Origin: Achromobacter sp. AONIH1
Lineage (GTDB): Bacteria > Pseudomonadota > Gammaproteobacteria > Burkholderiales > Burkholderiaceae_B
Reading direction: 5' to 3'
Length of the DNA: 64,000 nucleotides
Assembly (NCBI RefSeq): GCF_002902905.1
Contig: NZ_CP026124.1
Location: 6,200,001-6,264,000, forward strand
Part shown: piece after piece, positions 45,401-53,679 of the stretch
Position numbering within the stretch: the stretch's first letter is position 1
Layout: every line of letters begins with the position of its first letter
Made by a program: the position numbers and the translations under genes
The notes under the pieces: model-generated
The model's input: the letters and a program-made list of their open reading frames with translations, nothing else
The model's database searches: none
What the model was told of the DNA's origin: nothing

Positions 45401-45919
45401 GCGGCCACCGGCCACCGCAACGTCGTCACGCTGCGCGCGGAACTGACCTACGCCAACGCCGCGCCGGCGCTCAGCGCCGTCTACACGCGCGAGGACCGGA
45501 CCACGGTGGCGCAATCCGGCGCGCTGGAACTGGTGAAGGAGGTGCGCCACACCGGCCCCAACTGCACGCCGCTGCCCTCGCCGCAGGGAGACTGGACCAG
45601 CAACAATCAGGCGCGTCCCGGCGACTGGCTGCAATACCGCATCACGTACCGCAACAAGAACATCGATCCCTTGCGCAACCTGGTCATCACCGACGCCACG
45701 CCGGCCTTCACCCGCTACGTCAACGCAACCTGCGGCACCAGCACGCCTGACGGCCTCGCCTGCTCGCCGCCCAGCGCCGGCAGCAATCCCCCATCCGCGC
45801 CCAAGGCGGGCGCCGCCGGCATCCTGCGGTGGGAGTTCCAGGACAAGCCAGGCGCGACGGGCGGCCTGCTGAGCGGCGCAGCCGGCAACGTGGATTTCTG
45901 CATCCAGCTGGAACCCTGA
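42446..45919 (+). CDS. Exported SdrB-like/DUF11 adhesin-type protein
   Basis: A 1157-residue protein with a signal peptide ending GMEQAHAQ near residue 37. The N-terminal ~200 residues form a lectin-like or CshA-like beta region (NTGFDKLM, YQNICLKSGESIRLSYFLSS). A Calx-beta-like segment follows at ~245-360. Three SdrB-type domains have acidic loops: VYNDQNGNDALDEQE at ~402, YRDANANGHLDAEEGG at ~645 and FRDTGTPDARAG at ~761. DUF11 modules lie between the first two and at the C-terminus. It has no barrel or anchor of its own. The start overlaps the giant barrel protein stop (ATGA at 42446-42449), so the two are translated together and may act as partners. Confidence 0.87.
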   Translation: MTMQATKNRRPRKAHWLPALMIAGALLMPGMEQAHAQSRTIVNTGFDKLMNGASPNPPSNAPLYLDDARCTLGVAGKCLAGWQSTHPAHYEFGHMIEAGSSTAIYGVTPNSGTAFVELNAATRSRLYQNICLKSGESIRLSYFLSSRSGTNGAFASQVQAGIWPLNHAGPIGGAIMAVPSSVRPAEQPGWNEETAVLTLPAGYPSGIYQLGFEAILPGNNSSYSNLLDNVTIPIKPLIDLGGSQMNAVAIEGAEAPAIKVRINGRVNTPITLVFKASGTAKPDEDYRLGQPAGLPGSTPTLEHKDGSDTWTLLVPQGEYHGGLSTTVGGGVISLPFEALADDAAEDNETAVFTLQAPGVNGASPSLDWNMEDPVCSGTGDTVKQASYLIKEAVPTIKFSGTVYNDQNGNDALDEQENWTSVEPLASNVYVNLVRKNEVVSSQAVVPGAGSYQFAAPSDTDYTIVLSDSPANPSPTPPVYWRFKSPASGILGPYSEGQDTQDFGLTPATDASLSKAFDQIRIPLQGKAKVIFKLKNSNNGLDQHDGLAFTDLLPEGLLIDGQPQAAQCGGTVTVSTQDGRSRLRFAGGSLPKGVSSCDVTATVLGQTLGLKTNDQSNLSEVSSNLAVSVNASIRVGLNYDVEGAVYRDANANGHLDAEEGGVGATLWVKLTPRAGGQCQAPALDVVVADAASGRYHIKAAPAGDYCLIPSDNRDPADITPSTPGWTPSAPADGRLSISISNADLRNRDLGLYRGLIVKGRVFRDTGTPDARAGNTANNGVADSAEPGLPGVGVRVQAGGRVYSSGSTDADGAYALFVPVPQDGGPAAGQPIEVAQTNPQGHVSTGASVQGKPISGSASVGGTQYTYDRDADILSFAPGGRSVLDGLDFGDVPDSRLSHDGNLDGTPGAALTFPHVFTAGTRGSLRLSSSAVPSPPAENWTDALYRDINCNGQIDVDTDTLIPSEQVFDLNTGQNLCLVHKQFIPANAATGHRNVVTLRAELTYANAAPALSAVYTREDRTTVAQSGALELVKEVRHTGPNCTPLPSPQGDWTSNNQARPGDWLQYRITYRNKNIDPLRNLVITDATPAFTRYVNATCGTSTPDGLACSPPSAGSNPPSAPKAGAAGILRWEFQDKPGATGGLLSGAAGNVDFCIQLEP

Positions 45920-45990
45920 GAGGCGGCGCGGTCACGCGCATGGCCGCCCGATGCGCGATGCCCGCCATGCCGCCACTGTCCAGCGACCCG

Positions 45991-46026
45991 CAAACAAAAA
46001 CGCCATCCTGTTTCCAGGATGGCGTT
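45991..46026 (-). terminator. Intrinsic terminator between the surface locus and the yqjDEK-like genes
   Basis: AACGCCATCCTG-TTTC-CAGGATGGCGTT is a perfect 12-bp stem (45999-46026). On the minus strand it is followed by TTTTTGTTTG, ideal for ending the yqjK-like transcript. It probably also stops the plus-strand surface operon, although the plus-side U run is short. Confidence 0.85.
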
Positions 46027-46063
46027 CATTGCCAGGAAGGCGGCGGATGAAGGACGCCGAACC

Positions 46064-46423
46064 TCAACGCTCGTCCGGATCCTTGCCGCTTGCTTCCTGC
46101 CAGGTTTTCCACAGCTGCCAACCCACCAGCGCGCCCGCCGCGACCTTCAGCAGGCGAAAGCGCTTGCCTCCACGCATGAACATGGCGGACAGCGACGAGC
46201 TGACCAGTGGATAACGGCGCGCCAGGCCGATGGCCTGCAAGGCCCAGCGTGACGCATTGCTGGACGCCAGTCCGGGCAGCAGGCTCTTGAGGAGCGAGGC
46301 CGGCTCCAGCTTGCGGCCGGCGCTGGCGATGCCCTGGGCCAGGGATTCGCGCTCGATGGCGGCGCGCGCGCGCAGCAGCTCGATGCGCACCGCGCGGTCG
46401 ATGGAGGGAGAACGTTTTGCCAT
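46064..46423 (-). CDS. YqjK-like small protein
   Basis: A 119-residue protein, third of a yqjD-yqjE-yqjK type cluster. It begins MAKRSPSIDRAVRIELLRAR, a basic helix, with a second helical part around GLARRYPLVSSSLSAMF. A possible weak membrane helix lies at LLKVAAGALVGWQLWKTW near the C-terminus. Gene order and size fit the YqjK family of inner-membrane-associated proteins, for which no reaction is known. Its start lies 3 bases after the yqjE-like stop. Assignment rests mostly on gene order. Confidence 0.7.
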   Translation of the reverse strand: MAKRSPSIDRAVRIELLRARAAIERESLAQGIASAGRKLEPASLLKSLLPGLASSNASRWALQAIGLARRYPLVSSSLSAMFMRGGKRFRLLKVAAGALVGWQLWKTWQEASGKDPDER

Positions 46424-46426
46424 GGC

Positions 46427-46834
46427 TCAGTCCTCCCCGCGCCGGCGCGGATCCTCGTCATGCGCGTCGCGCACGCGCTCGAGCAGTTCCGCGTCGCGGC
46501 CCAGCTCTTCCAGCGTGGCCGAGAACGGCGGCGGGCCATAGAGCAGCGCCTGCCTGACCGCGACCAGCAGCCCCACGCCCAGCACCGCGTACAGACCGGC
46601 CAGCAGGCCCAGCGCCAGATAACGGTTTTCGGTGGGCCAGAACGCCACCGCGATGCTGACCGTGAACACCAGCACCGCCAGCGTCAGGAACAGCAGGGCG
46701 GCGAAGGCCATGCCCAGCAGCTTCAGCAGCCGCGCCTTTTCATCCGCCGCCTCCAGAGCCAGCAGCTCCAGACGCGTGCGCAGCAGCCCGACCAGGCCGG
46801 AGGCGACGCCAAATACAGATTTACGCAGACCCAT
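46427..46834 (-). CDS. yqjE: YqjE family membrane protein (holin-superfamily-like)
   Basis: A 135-residue protein with two membrane helices, FAALLFLTLAVLVFTVSIAV and YLALGLLAGLYAVLGVGLLV. They follow an amphipathic start, SVFGVASGLVGLLRTRLELL, and a charged C-terminal tail rich in Asp/Glu/Arg. This is the pattern of YqjE/actinobacterial holin-X-like proteins. It lies between the YqjD/ElaB gene and the YqjK-like gene, as in enterobacteria. The role is probably inner-membrane stress adaptation; no lysis function is implied. Confidence 0.85.
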   Translation of the reverse strand: MGLRKSVFGVASGLVGLLRTRLELLALEAADEKARLLKLLGMAFAALLFLTLAVLVFTVSIAVAFWPTENRYLALGLLAGLYAVLGVGLLVAVRQALLYGPPPFSATLEELGRDAELLERVRDAHDEDPRRRGED

Positions 46835-46904
46835 GAGTCATGACGCGACCGCGCGGACGGCCGGACGATGCGTCCGGGCCGCCACGCAAGCCGCGCCGTT
46901 CCCG

Positions 46905-47222
46905 TCAGCGGCGGCTGATCAGCAGGCCGAGCAGCAGGCCGGTCACGCCCGCGATGCCGATGGCCTGCCAGGGATTGTCGTGCACGTAGTCGTCGGTGGC
47001 GCGCGCCGCCTTGCGGCCGCGCTCCAGCACCGCGTCCTGCGCCTCGTAGAGGGCCTCGCGGGTGCGTTTCAGGGAGGTCAGCGCGCGGTCGCGCAATTCG
47101 TTCGCCTTGTCACCGGTGCTGCTGGCGGCTTCGCGCAGCAGGCTCTCGGCATCGTTCAGACTGGTCTTGACACTGTCGATCAGGCGTTCTTTCGCCGCGT
47201 CGTCGGTTTTCTTGGTGGCCAT
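46905..47222 (-). CDS. yqjD: DUF883 family protein (YqjD/ElaB-like ribosome-associated membrane protein)
   Basis: A 105-residue protein with a long N-terminal helix (KERLIDSVKTSLNDAESLLR to KARDDYV-like) and a single C-terminal membrane anchor, NPWQAIGIAGVTGLLLGLLI, ending SRR. This is the DUF883/YqjD/ElaB layout, known in E. coli to tie ribosomes to the inner membrane in stationary phase. It is first of the yqjD-yqjE-yqjK-like group, with 70 bases before yqjE. Confidence 0.9.
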   Translation of the reverse strand: MATKKTDDAAKERLIDSVKTSLNDAESLLREAASSTGDKANELRDRALTSLKRTREALYEAQDAVLERGRKAARATDDYVHDNPWQAIGIAGVTGLLLGLLISRR

Positions 47223-47302
47223 GTGTTGAGCTCCTGTTGTGTGTCGATGACAAAAACATCATACCAGCCGCGTCACGCCCCACGGGCGGTCGCGGCCCCG
47301 CG

Positions 47303-48025
47303 CTACTTGATCTGCGTGATCTCGACGGCGGATTTCACGCCGCCCTGATCGATGTCCTGCTTCATCACCAGGTTCACCGCCGGGCAATACCAGTCAGTGA
47401 CCGTGGTGTTCATGCCGGGAATCGGAATCGTCAGCCCCTGGAACGAAGCCATGGTGGGATCGGAATTGCGGGTGTAGGTGATCGGGTGGCAGGACTGCTT
47501 GCCCAGCGCCGTGTCCACCGGCTTCTGCTGCCCCACCGTCTTCTGGCCGATGCGCACGGTGGTGCTGGGCTGACCGCCCACCGGCGCGTCCTTGCCGATC
47601 TTCAGGCGGAAGGACGAGCCCGGCAGCTTCTGGCCGGCATTGAGCTTGCCGTCATAGGCGAACAGGCCCAGCATGCGCAGGTCGAACTGGCCCTCGGAAG
47701 GCTGGGGCGCCTCGCCTGCGGATGCGTACTTCAGAAAGGTCGCCTGGCCGTTCTTGACCGTCATCAAATAGTCCAGCTTCGATTTGCCCGGCGGCAGGCC
47801 GGCGTAGCTGAAACGCGCCACGCCCTGCACCCGCGCGCGGCAATTGTCGCCATTGCTTTTTGTAACCTCGGCAAAGCTGAGGTCGGCGCCTAGCGCCAGG
47901 TTGCCCGTGCCGGTCAGCTGCACGGCGCCGCCGTCGTGCATGAATTGCGCGTCGCACACGCCGGCCTGCGCCGCGCCCGCCGCCGCCATCATCACCGCCA
48001 AGCCTGCCCAATTTCGCAATGCCAC
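47303..48025 (-). CDS. Secreted protein of unknown function
   Basis: A 240-residue protein with a signal peptide MALRNWAGLAVMMAAAGAAQ cleaved near AQA-GV. The mature part has six Cys-region residues including VCDAQF, NCRARV, KQSCHPIT and DWYCPAVNL, so disulfides are likely. The C-terminal pattern TDWYCPAVNLVMKQDI resembles the end of periplasmic beta-sandwich proteins of the DUF3108 kind, but this is weak. It stands alone between nasA and the yqjD-like gene; it does not appear to belong to the nitrate operon (130-bp gap). Confidence 0.75.
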   Translation of the reverse strand: MALRNWAGLAVMMAAAGAAQAGVCDAQFMHDGGAVQLTGTGNLALGADLSFAEVTKSNGDNCRARVQGVARFSYAGLPPGKSKLDYLMTVKNGQATFLKYASAGEAPQPSEGQFDLRMLGLFAYDGKLNAGQKLPGSSFRLKIGKDAPVGGQPSTTVRIGQKTVGQQKPVDTALGKQSCHPITYTRNSDPTMASFQGLTIPIPGMNTTVTDWYCPAVNLVMKQDIDQGGVKSAVEITQIK

Positions 48026-48155
48026 TCGTCGCTCCAGTAATCCGGAAAATACGTCCCGCCCGCGAGCGGAAACTGGATCGATACTACACCGGGCGGCGCG
48101 GACGGCATATGTCCGAACGTGACAGTCCGATCAAGCGGCAACGGCATCCGGCCGG

Positions 48156-50867
48156 TCACCCCGCCGGCGCCAGCCGCGCGATGCGCGCGCGGATTTCCGG
48201 GACGCAGGAACCGCAGCCCGTGCCGCAGCCCAGCCCGGCCTGCAGCCCGTCCCAGTCCAGGCCGTCGGCGATGGCGGCGTCGATGGCCGCCTCGTCCACG
48301 CCCTTGCATATGCACACCATGCGCTTGCGCGCCGCCTCGATGCGCCCGGTCAGCAGCGCGGCCAGGCTGGCCGGCGCCGCATCGCCGCCGGCCCAGGCCA
48401 GCAGCGCGTCCTGCGCGCGCAGATCGCCGGTGAGCAGGAACGCCGCGGGCGCGCCGTCGGCGGTCCGCAGGCGCCGCAGCACGCCGCGCGCCGGATCGTC
48501 GAAGGCGGCGTCCGGACAACGCAATTCCAGGGCATCCAGCAGTTCCTCCAGCGCCGCGCCGTCGGGCGCGTCCGCCGCGCCCAGTTGCAGGCGCGCGCCG
48601 CCCACGGCGGCCGGCAGGACCACCGCGTAGTCGTAGCGGCCCAGCCACGGGGCCAGGCGGGCGCGCAGCGCCGGGCCGTCGCCCTGGATCCAGCCACACG
48701 CCCGCCAAGTCAGCTTGGCCGGCTCGGCCGAGATGGCCGCGTGCTTGAGTTCCGGCTGGCGGGAGATGGGATCCGCCGCGTCATGCGTCAGCGCGTTCAC
48801 GCCCAGTCCGGCCATGTAGGCGCTGCCCCAGTGCATCGGCAGGAAGGCCTGGCCGGGCCTGAGTCCCTCGTCCGGCCGCGCCGGCAGCACGATGCTGCCA
48901 CGCCGCGACTTGAGCCGGGCCAGCGCGCCGGGCGCGAGCCTGAGCCTGCGCATGTCCTCCGGATGCAGCGACACCCAGGGCTCATCCACATGCTGCGTCA
49001 GCGCGCGGGCGAGCGAGGTGCGCGCCAGCGTGTGCCAATGGTCGCGCAGCCGTCCCGTGGTCAGCTTGAGCGGGTAATGCGCCGACACGGATTCGACGGG
49101 CGGCCGGTAGCCCAGGTCATGGAAACGGGCGCGCCCGTCCGGCGTGGGATAGCGTCCATCGCCATACAGGCGCGCCCTGCCCTGCCCCGCGCGATACGGC
49201 CACTGCTGCGGACCGTCGCGCTCCAGCGTCGGGTAGTCCAGCGCGCTGTAGTCCAGATCCCGGCCCGCCGTCATCCTGGCGTGCTCGGCGTACACCTCGC
49301 TTTCATCGCGATAGCCGAACAGCGCGGCCTTGCGCGGCGCGATGCGGGCCGCCAGCCTGAGCGCAACCGCCTGCGCCAGCCGCCAGTCGGGCATGGCGTC
49401 GCCCGGCGGCGCGATGGCGGCCCGCACGCGGCTGATGCGGCGCTCCGAATTGGTCATGGTGCCGGATTTCTCCGGCCAGGTCGCGGCGGGCAGCACCAGG
49501 TCGGCATGGGCCAGCGTCTCGGCGCCGGCATAGGCTTCCTGCACGATCACGAAATCCGCGCGCGCCAAAGCGGCGCGCGCGCGGGCCTGGTCGGACATGG
49601 ACTGAGCCGGGTTGGTGGCGGCGATCCACAACACCTTGATGCGGCCCTCGCGCGCGCGCTCGAACAGCTCCAGCGCGCTGGCGCCGGGGGTTTCGGGCAA
49701 GGCGTCCACGCCCCATAGCGCGGCCGCCTCCGCGCGGTCGCCGGCGTCGGCCGGATCGCGGTGCCCCGGCAGCAGCGTGGCCATGCCGCCGGCTTCGCGC
49801 CCGCCCATGGCGTTGGGTTGGCCGGTCAGCGAGAACGGCCCCGCGCCCGGCTTGCCGATCTGGCCCGTGGCCAGGTGCAGATGGATCAGCGCGGTGTTCT
49901 TGTCGGTGCCGCTGGCCGACTGGTTCAGGCCCATGGTGTACAGCGACAAGGCGGCGTCCGCGCCGCCGAACCAGCGCGCGGCCTGGATGATGTCCCGCGC
50001 GGGAATGCCGCAGACCTCGGCGGCCGCGCCGGGCGTGAACTCATGGATGCGGGCCTTGAGCGCCTCGAAGCCCGAGGTATGGGCTCGGATGTAGTCCTGG
50101 TCGACCAGCCCTTCCCACACCATCACGTTCAGCATGGCGTGGAACAGCGCCACGTCCGAGCCCGGCGTCAGCGGCAGGTGCAGGTCGGCGCCAGAGGCCG
50201 TGTCGGTGCGGCGCGGATCGACCACGATGAGCTTCATGCCGGGCCGGCGCGCGCGGGCGGCTTCGAGCCGGCGGAACAACACCGGATGGGCATAGGCCAT
50301 GTTGGACCCGGCGATCAGCACCGTGTCGGCCAATTCCAGGTCCTCGTAGCAGGCGGGCGGCGCGTCGGCGCCCAGCGTGCGCTTGTAGCCCGACACCGCG
50401 CTGGACATGCAGAGCCGCGAATTGGTGTCGATGTTGTTGGTGCCGACCAGCGCCCGCGCCAGCTTGTTGAAGACCGCATAATCCTCGGTCAGCAGCTGGC
50501 CGGACAGGTAGAAGCCGACAGAATCCGGCCCGTGCCGGACGATGGCGTCGGCCAGCCGGTCGGCAGCGATGTCCAGCGCCTGGTCCAGCCCGACCGACTT
50601 GCGCGGCTCGTCCTTGCCCGCGCGCCAGGACGCGGCGAGCACGCGCGCATGATCGGCGCGGACCGTGTCGGCCAGGGCCAGGCCCTTGCTGCACAGCCGG
50701 CCGTGGTTGGCGGGGTGGCTGTCGTCGCCGCGCACCGCCAGCACCGCGCCCTGGCTGACCCGCACGCGCACGCCGCAGCCCGTGCCGCAGTAGCAGCACA
50801 CGCTGGCTACCTCCGCGCCCTCGTCCCGCGCCGGATGGATGCTGACCGGAATCGCCGCCGCGTCCAT
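48156..50867 (-). CDS. nasA: Assimilatory nitrate reductase, molybdopterin catalytic subunit with C-terminal [2Fe-2S] domain
   Basis: A 903-residue cytoplasmic molybdoenzyme that reduces nitrate to nitrite. The N-terminal [4Fe-4S] site is CCYCGTGCGVRV with a later CSKG. The molybdopterin domains include SRLCMSSAVSGYKRTLGADA (active-site Cys), GSNMAYAHPVLFRR, NQSASGTDKNTALIHLHLAT and the dinucleotide-binding C-terminal GRLRDHWHT region. A BFD-type [2Fe-2S] domain follows at ~850-895 (VCICKGVDEAAID, then CGTGCGSCVPEIR), typical of NasA enzymes that accept electrons without a separate small subunit. It is the last gene of nrtABD-nirBD-nasA; its start is 2 bases past the nirD stop. Confidence 0.93.
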   Translation of the reverse strand: MDAAAIPVSIHPARDEGAEVASVCCYCGTGCGVRVRVSQGAVLAVRGDDSHPANHGRLCSKGLALADTVRADHARVLAASWRAGKDEPRKSVGLDQALDIAADRLADAIVRHGPDSVGFYLSGQLLTEDYAVFNKLARALVGTNNIDTNSRLCMSSAVSGYKRTLGADAPPACYEDLELADTVLIAGSNMAYAHPVLFRRLEAARARRPGMKLIVVDPRRTDTASGADLHLPLTPGSDVALFHAMLNVMVWEGLVDQDYIRAHTSGFEALKARIHEFTPGAAAEVCGIPARDIIQAARWFGGADAALSLYTMGLNQSASGTDKNTALIHLHLATGQIGKPGAGPFSLTGQPNAMGGREAGGMATLLPGHRDPADAGDRAEAAALWGVDALPETPGASALELFERAREGRIKVLWIAATNPAQSMSDQARARAALARADFVIVQEAYAGAETLAHADLVLPAATWPEKSGTMTNSERRISRVRAAIAPPGDAMPDWRLAQAVALRLAARIAPRKAALFGYRDESEVYAEHARMTAGRDLDYSALDYPTLERDGPQQWPYRAGQGRARLYGDGRYPTPDGRARFHDLGYRPPVESVSAHYPLKLTTGRLRDHWHTLARTSLARALTQHVDEPWVSLHPEDMRRLRLAPGALARLKSRRGSIVLPARPDEGLRPGQAFLPMHWGSAYMAGLGVNALTHDAADPISRQPELKHAAISAEPAKLTWRACGWIQGDGPALRARLAPWLGRYDYAVVLPAAVGGARLQLGAADAPDGAALEELLDALELRCPDAAFDDPARGVLRRLRTADGAPAAFLLTGDLRAQDALLAWAGGDAAPASLAALLTGRIEAARKRMVCICKGVDEAAIDAAIADGLDWDGLQAGLGCGTGCGSCVPEIRARIARLAPAG

Positions 50868-50869
50868 GG

Positions 50870-51214
50870 CTAATCCAGGTCCAGGCTGACCACGCCGGCC
50901 TCGACCCGGACAGCGACCGCCCGGGCGCAGCCCACGTCGGGCGCCTGCGCCTGGCCGCTGTCCAGGTCGATTACCCAGTTGTGCAAGGGGCAGGTGACCG
51001 AACGGCCGTGCACCAGGCCGGCCGACAAGGGACCGCCCTTATGGGGGCAGCGGTCGATCAGGGCGAACACCTCGTCGCCATGGCTGCGAAACACGGCGAT
51101 GTCCTCGCGGCCGGGACGGCGCACGATGCGGGCGCCCTGCGGCGGAATGTCCTCGACCCGGCAGATCTCGGACCAGTTTTGCGTGATGGTGGCGGTTGTC
51201 ATAGCGGCGCTCAT
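50870..51214 (-). CDS. nirD: Nitrite reductase small subunit NirD (Rieske-type)
   Basis: A 114-residue Rieske [2Fe-2S] protein: CPHKGGPLSAG supplies the first Cys-x-His pair and TCPLHNWVIDLDSG the second. NirD partners NirB to reduce nitrite to ammonium with NADH. The start at 51214 overlaps the nirB stop (ATGA); an ATG four codons later (51202) is also possible. Position and size match the nirBD pair. Confidence 0.93.
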   Translation of the reverse strand: MSAAMTTATITQNWSEICRVEDIPPQGARIVRRPGREDIAVFRSHGDEVFALIDRCPHKGGPLSAGLVHGRSVTCPLHNWVIDLDSGQAQAPDVGCARAVAVRVEAGVVSLDLD

Positions 51215-53646
51215 GCGGAAAGGATCTCGAACTCGCGCGCGGCGGGCGCGCCCGCCGTTCTCTCGCGCCAGGGATCGGACTCGAAGGACAGGGCGAAGCG
51301 CAGCCGCGCGTACAGGAGCTTGCGGTTTTCCGGGTCCTCGACCACCTGCCGCCTGGCGTGCTCCAGGCCGACGCGGGCCAGATAGTGCACCGTGCGTTCC
51401 AGGTAGAAGGCTTCCTCCCGATAGAGCTGCAGGAACGCGCCGGCATACTCCAGCACCTCGTCCTGCGTCTGCACCTTGACGAAGAACTGGGCCACCTCGG
51501 TCTTGATGCCGCCGTTGCCGCCCACGTACAGCTCCCAGCCCGACTCCACCGCGATGATGCCCACGTCCTTGATGCCCGATTCGGCGCAGTTGCGCGGGCA
51601 GCCCGACACCGCCAGCTTGACCTTGTGCGGACTCCACATGCCCACCAGGTCCTTCTCCAGCGCGATGCCCATGCCCGTCGAATCCTGCGTGCCGAAGCGG
51701 CAGAACTCGCTGCCGACGCAGGTCTTCACGGTGCGCAGGCTCTTGCCGTAGGCATGGCCCGAGGGCATGTCCAGGTCCTGCCAGACCTTGGGCAGGTCTT
51801 CCTTGCGCACGCCCAGCAGGTCGATGCGCTGCCCGCCCGTCACCTTCACCATGGGGATCGCGTACTTGTCCGCCACGTCGGCGATGCGGCGCAGCTCGGC
51901 CGCGTTGGTCACGCCGCCCCACATGCGCGGCACCACGGAATAGGTGCCGTCCTTCTGGATGTTGGCGTGCATGCGCTCGTTGGCCAGCCGGGACTGGCTG
52001 TCGTCGCGCGCCTCGCCCGGCCAGGTGGACAGCAGGTAGTAATTGATGGCGGGACGGCAGGTCGCGCAGCCGTCCGGCGTGCGCCATTCCATGAAGGCCA
52101 TCACATCGGCCACGCGGGTCAGGTGATGCTCGCGGATGGCGCGGCGCAGCTCGCCGTGGGTATGCGAGGTGCAGCCGCACACCGGCTTTTCCGAGCGGGG
52201 CTTCACGTCCGCCGCGCCGCCCACGCAGTTGATCAGGATCTGCTCGACCAGCCCCGTGCAGGAGCCGCAGGAGCTGGCCGCCTTGGTGTGTTTCTTGATC
52301 TCGTCCACCGTGAACAGGCCCTGCTCGCGGATGGCCTTGACGATAGTGCCCTTGCAGACGCCGTTGCAGCCGCATACTTCGGCGCTGTCCGCCATGCCGG
52401 CGGCACGGCTCTCGCCCGCGTGACCGGTATCGCCCACGGCGTGCTCGCCGAACATCAGCTGGTCGCGCAGCGCGCCGATCTCCTTGCCCTCTCGGATCAG
52501 CCGGAAATACCAGGCGCCGTCGGCCGTGTCGCCATACAGGCAGGCGCCCACCAGACGGTCGCCCTGGATCACCAGCTTCTTGTAGACGCCGGCCGAGGGA
52601 TCGGCCAGCGTGATCGCCTCGGTCAATCCGTCGCCCACGAAATCGCCGGCCGAGAACACGTCGATGCCGGTCACCTTGAGTTTGGTGGACGTGACGCTGC
52701 CCTCGTAGCGCCCGATGCCATGCAGCGCCAGATGGTTGGCGGCCACCTTGGCCTGCTCGAACAGCGGCGCGACCAGGCCGTAGGCCATGCCCCGGTGCCT
52801 GACGCATTCGCCCACGGCATAGATGCGGGGATCGTAGGTCTGCAGCGTGTCGCTCACCACCACGCCCCGGTCCACATGCAGGCCGCAGCTTTCGGCCAGC
52901 TCGGTGTTGGGCCGGATGCCCACGGCCATCACCACCAGGTCCGCGGCGATCTCCTCGCCATCGGCGAAGCGCAGCGCGCGCACCCGGCCGTCATCGCCCG
53001 CCAGGATCGCCTGCGTCTGACGCTGCATCAGGAAGCGCAGTCCCCGCGCCTCCAGGCTCTGCCGCAGCAGGCCGGCGGCCGCGCCGTCGAGCTGGCGATC
53101 CAGCAGCGCTTCGCCCAGGTGCACCACGGACACGTCCATGCCGCGCGCGGCCAGGCCATTAGCCGCTTCCAGGCCCAGCAGGCCGCCGCCGATCACCACG
53201 GCATGGCGGTAGCGCGCGGCCGCGTCGATCATCAGGTTGACGTCGCGGATATCGCGGAACGTGACCACGCCGTCCAGCTCGCATCCCGGCACCGGCAGCA
53301 TGAACGGATTCGATCCGGTCGCCAGCAGCAGGCGGTCATAGGGCAGCGTGGCGCCATCGTCGAGCTGCGCGATGCGCCGCGCCCGGTTCAGGCCCGTGAC
53401 CTTGCGGCCCAGCAGCAGCCGGATGCCGTTCGACGCGTACCAGTCCTCGCGGTTGAGGATGATGTCGTCCAGCGTCTGCTCGCCGGTCAGCACCGGCGAC
53501 AGCAGGATGCGGTTGTAGTTGACGTGCGGCTCGGCGCCGATCACGGTGATGTCGTACAGGTCGGGCGCCAGTTTCAGCAGTTCCTCGACCGCGCGGATGC
53601 CGGCCATGCCGTTGCCCACCACCACCAACTTCTGTTTCTCTTGCAT
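51211..53646 (-). CDS. nirB: NADH-dependent nitrite reductase large subunit NirB
   Basis: An 811-residue enzyme. An N-terminal FAD/NADH domain (LVVVGNGMAGIRAVEELL, then the second Gly-rich AVVIGGGLLGLEAANGLAAR) is followed by a BFD-like [2Fe-2S] site (CGCNGVCKGTIVKAI). The siroheme/[4Fe-4S] domain has CVGSEFCRFGTQDST and SGCPRNCAESGIKDVG as the Cys-x5-Cys and Cys-x3-Cys halves. It carries out six-electron reduction of nitrite to ammonium in the cytoplasm. The siroheme comes from CysG, encoded just beyond nasT. It lies 33 bases after nrtD. Confidence 0.96.
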   Translation of the reverse strand: MQEKQKLVVVGNGMAGIRAVEELLKLAPDLYDITVIGAEPHVNYNRILLSPVLTGEQTLDDIILNREDWYASNGIRLLLGRKVTGLNRARRIAQLDDGATLPYDRLLLATGSNPFMLPVPGCELDGVVTFRDIRDVNLMIDAAARYRHAVVIGGGLLGLEAANGLAARGMDVSVVHLGEALLDRQLDGAAAGLLRQSLEARGLRFLMQRQTQAILAGDDGRVRALRFADGEEIAADLVVMAVGIRPNTELAESCGLHVDRGVVVSDTLQTYDPRIYAVGECVRHRGMAYGLVAPLFEQAKVAANHLALHGIGRYEGSVTSTKLKVTGIDVFSAGDFVGDGLTEAITLADPSAGVYKKLVIQGDRLVGACLYGDTADGAWYFRLIREGKEIGALRDQLMFGEHAVGDTGHAGESRAAGMADSAEVCGCNGVCKGTIVKAIREQGLFTVDEIKKHTKAASSCGSCTGLVEQILINCVGGAADVKPRSEKPVCGCTSHTHGELRRAIREHHLTRVADVMAFMEWRTPDGCATCRPAINYYLLSTWPGEARDDSQSRLANERMHANIQKDGTYSVVPRMWGGVTNAAELRRIADVADKYAIPMVKVTGGQRIDLLGVRKEDLPKVWQDLDMPSGHAYGKSLRTVKTCVGSEFCRFGTQDSTGMGIALEKDLVGMWSPHKVKLAVSGCPRNCAESGIKDVGIIAVESGWELYVGGNGGIKTEVAQFFVKVQTQDEVLEYAGAFLQLYREEAFYLERTVHYLARVGLEHARRQVVEDPENRKLLYARLRFALSFESDPWRERTAGAPAAREFEILSA

Positions 53647-53679
53647 GATGTCCCTCTCAGCCTGTAGTTCCGGATGCGC

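Noticed and set aside
51358..53667. A 769-codon plus-strand open frame opposite nirB
   Set aside because: It is the complement of a conserved enzyme gene, has no ribosome binding site and encodes His/Arg/Gln-rich noise.
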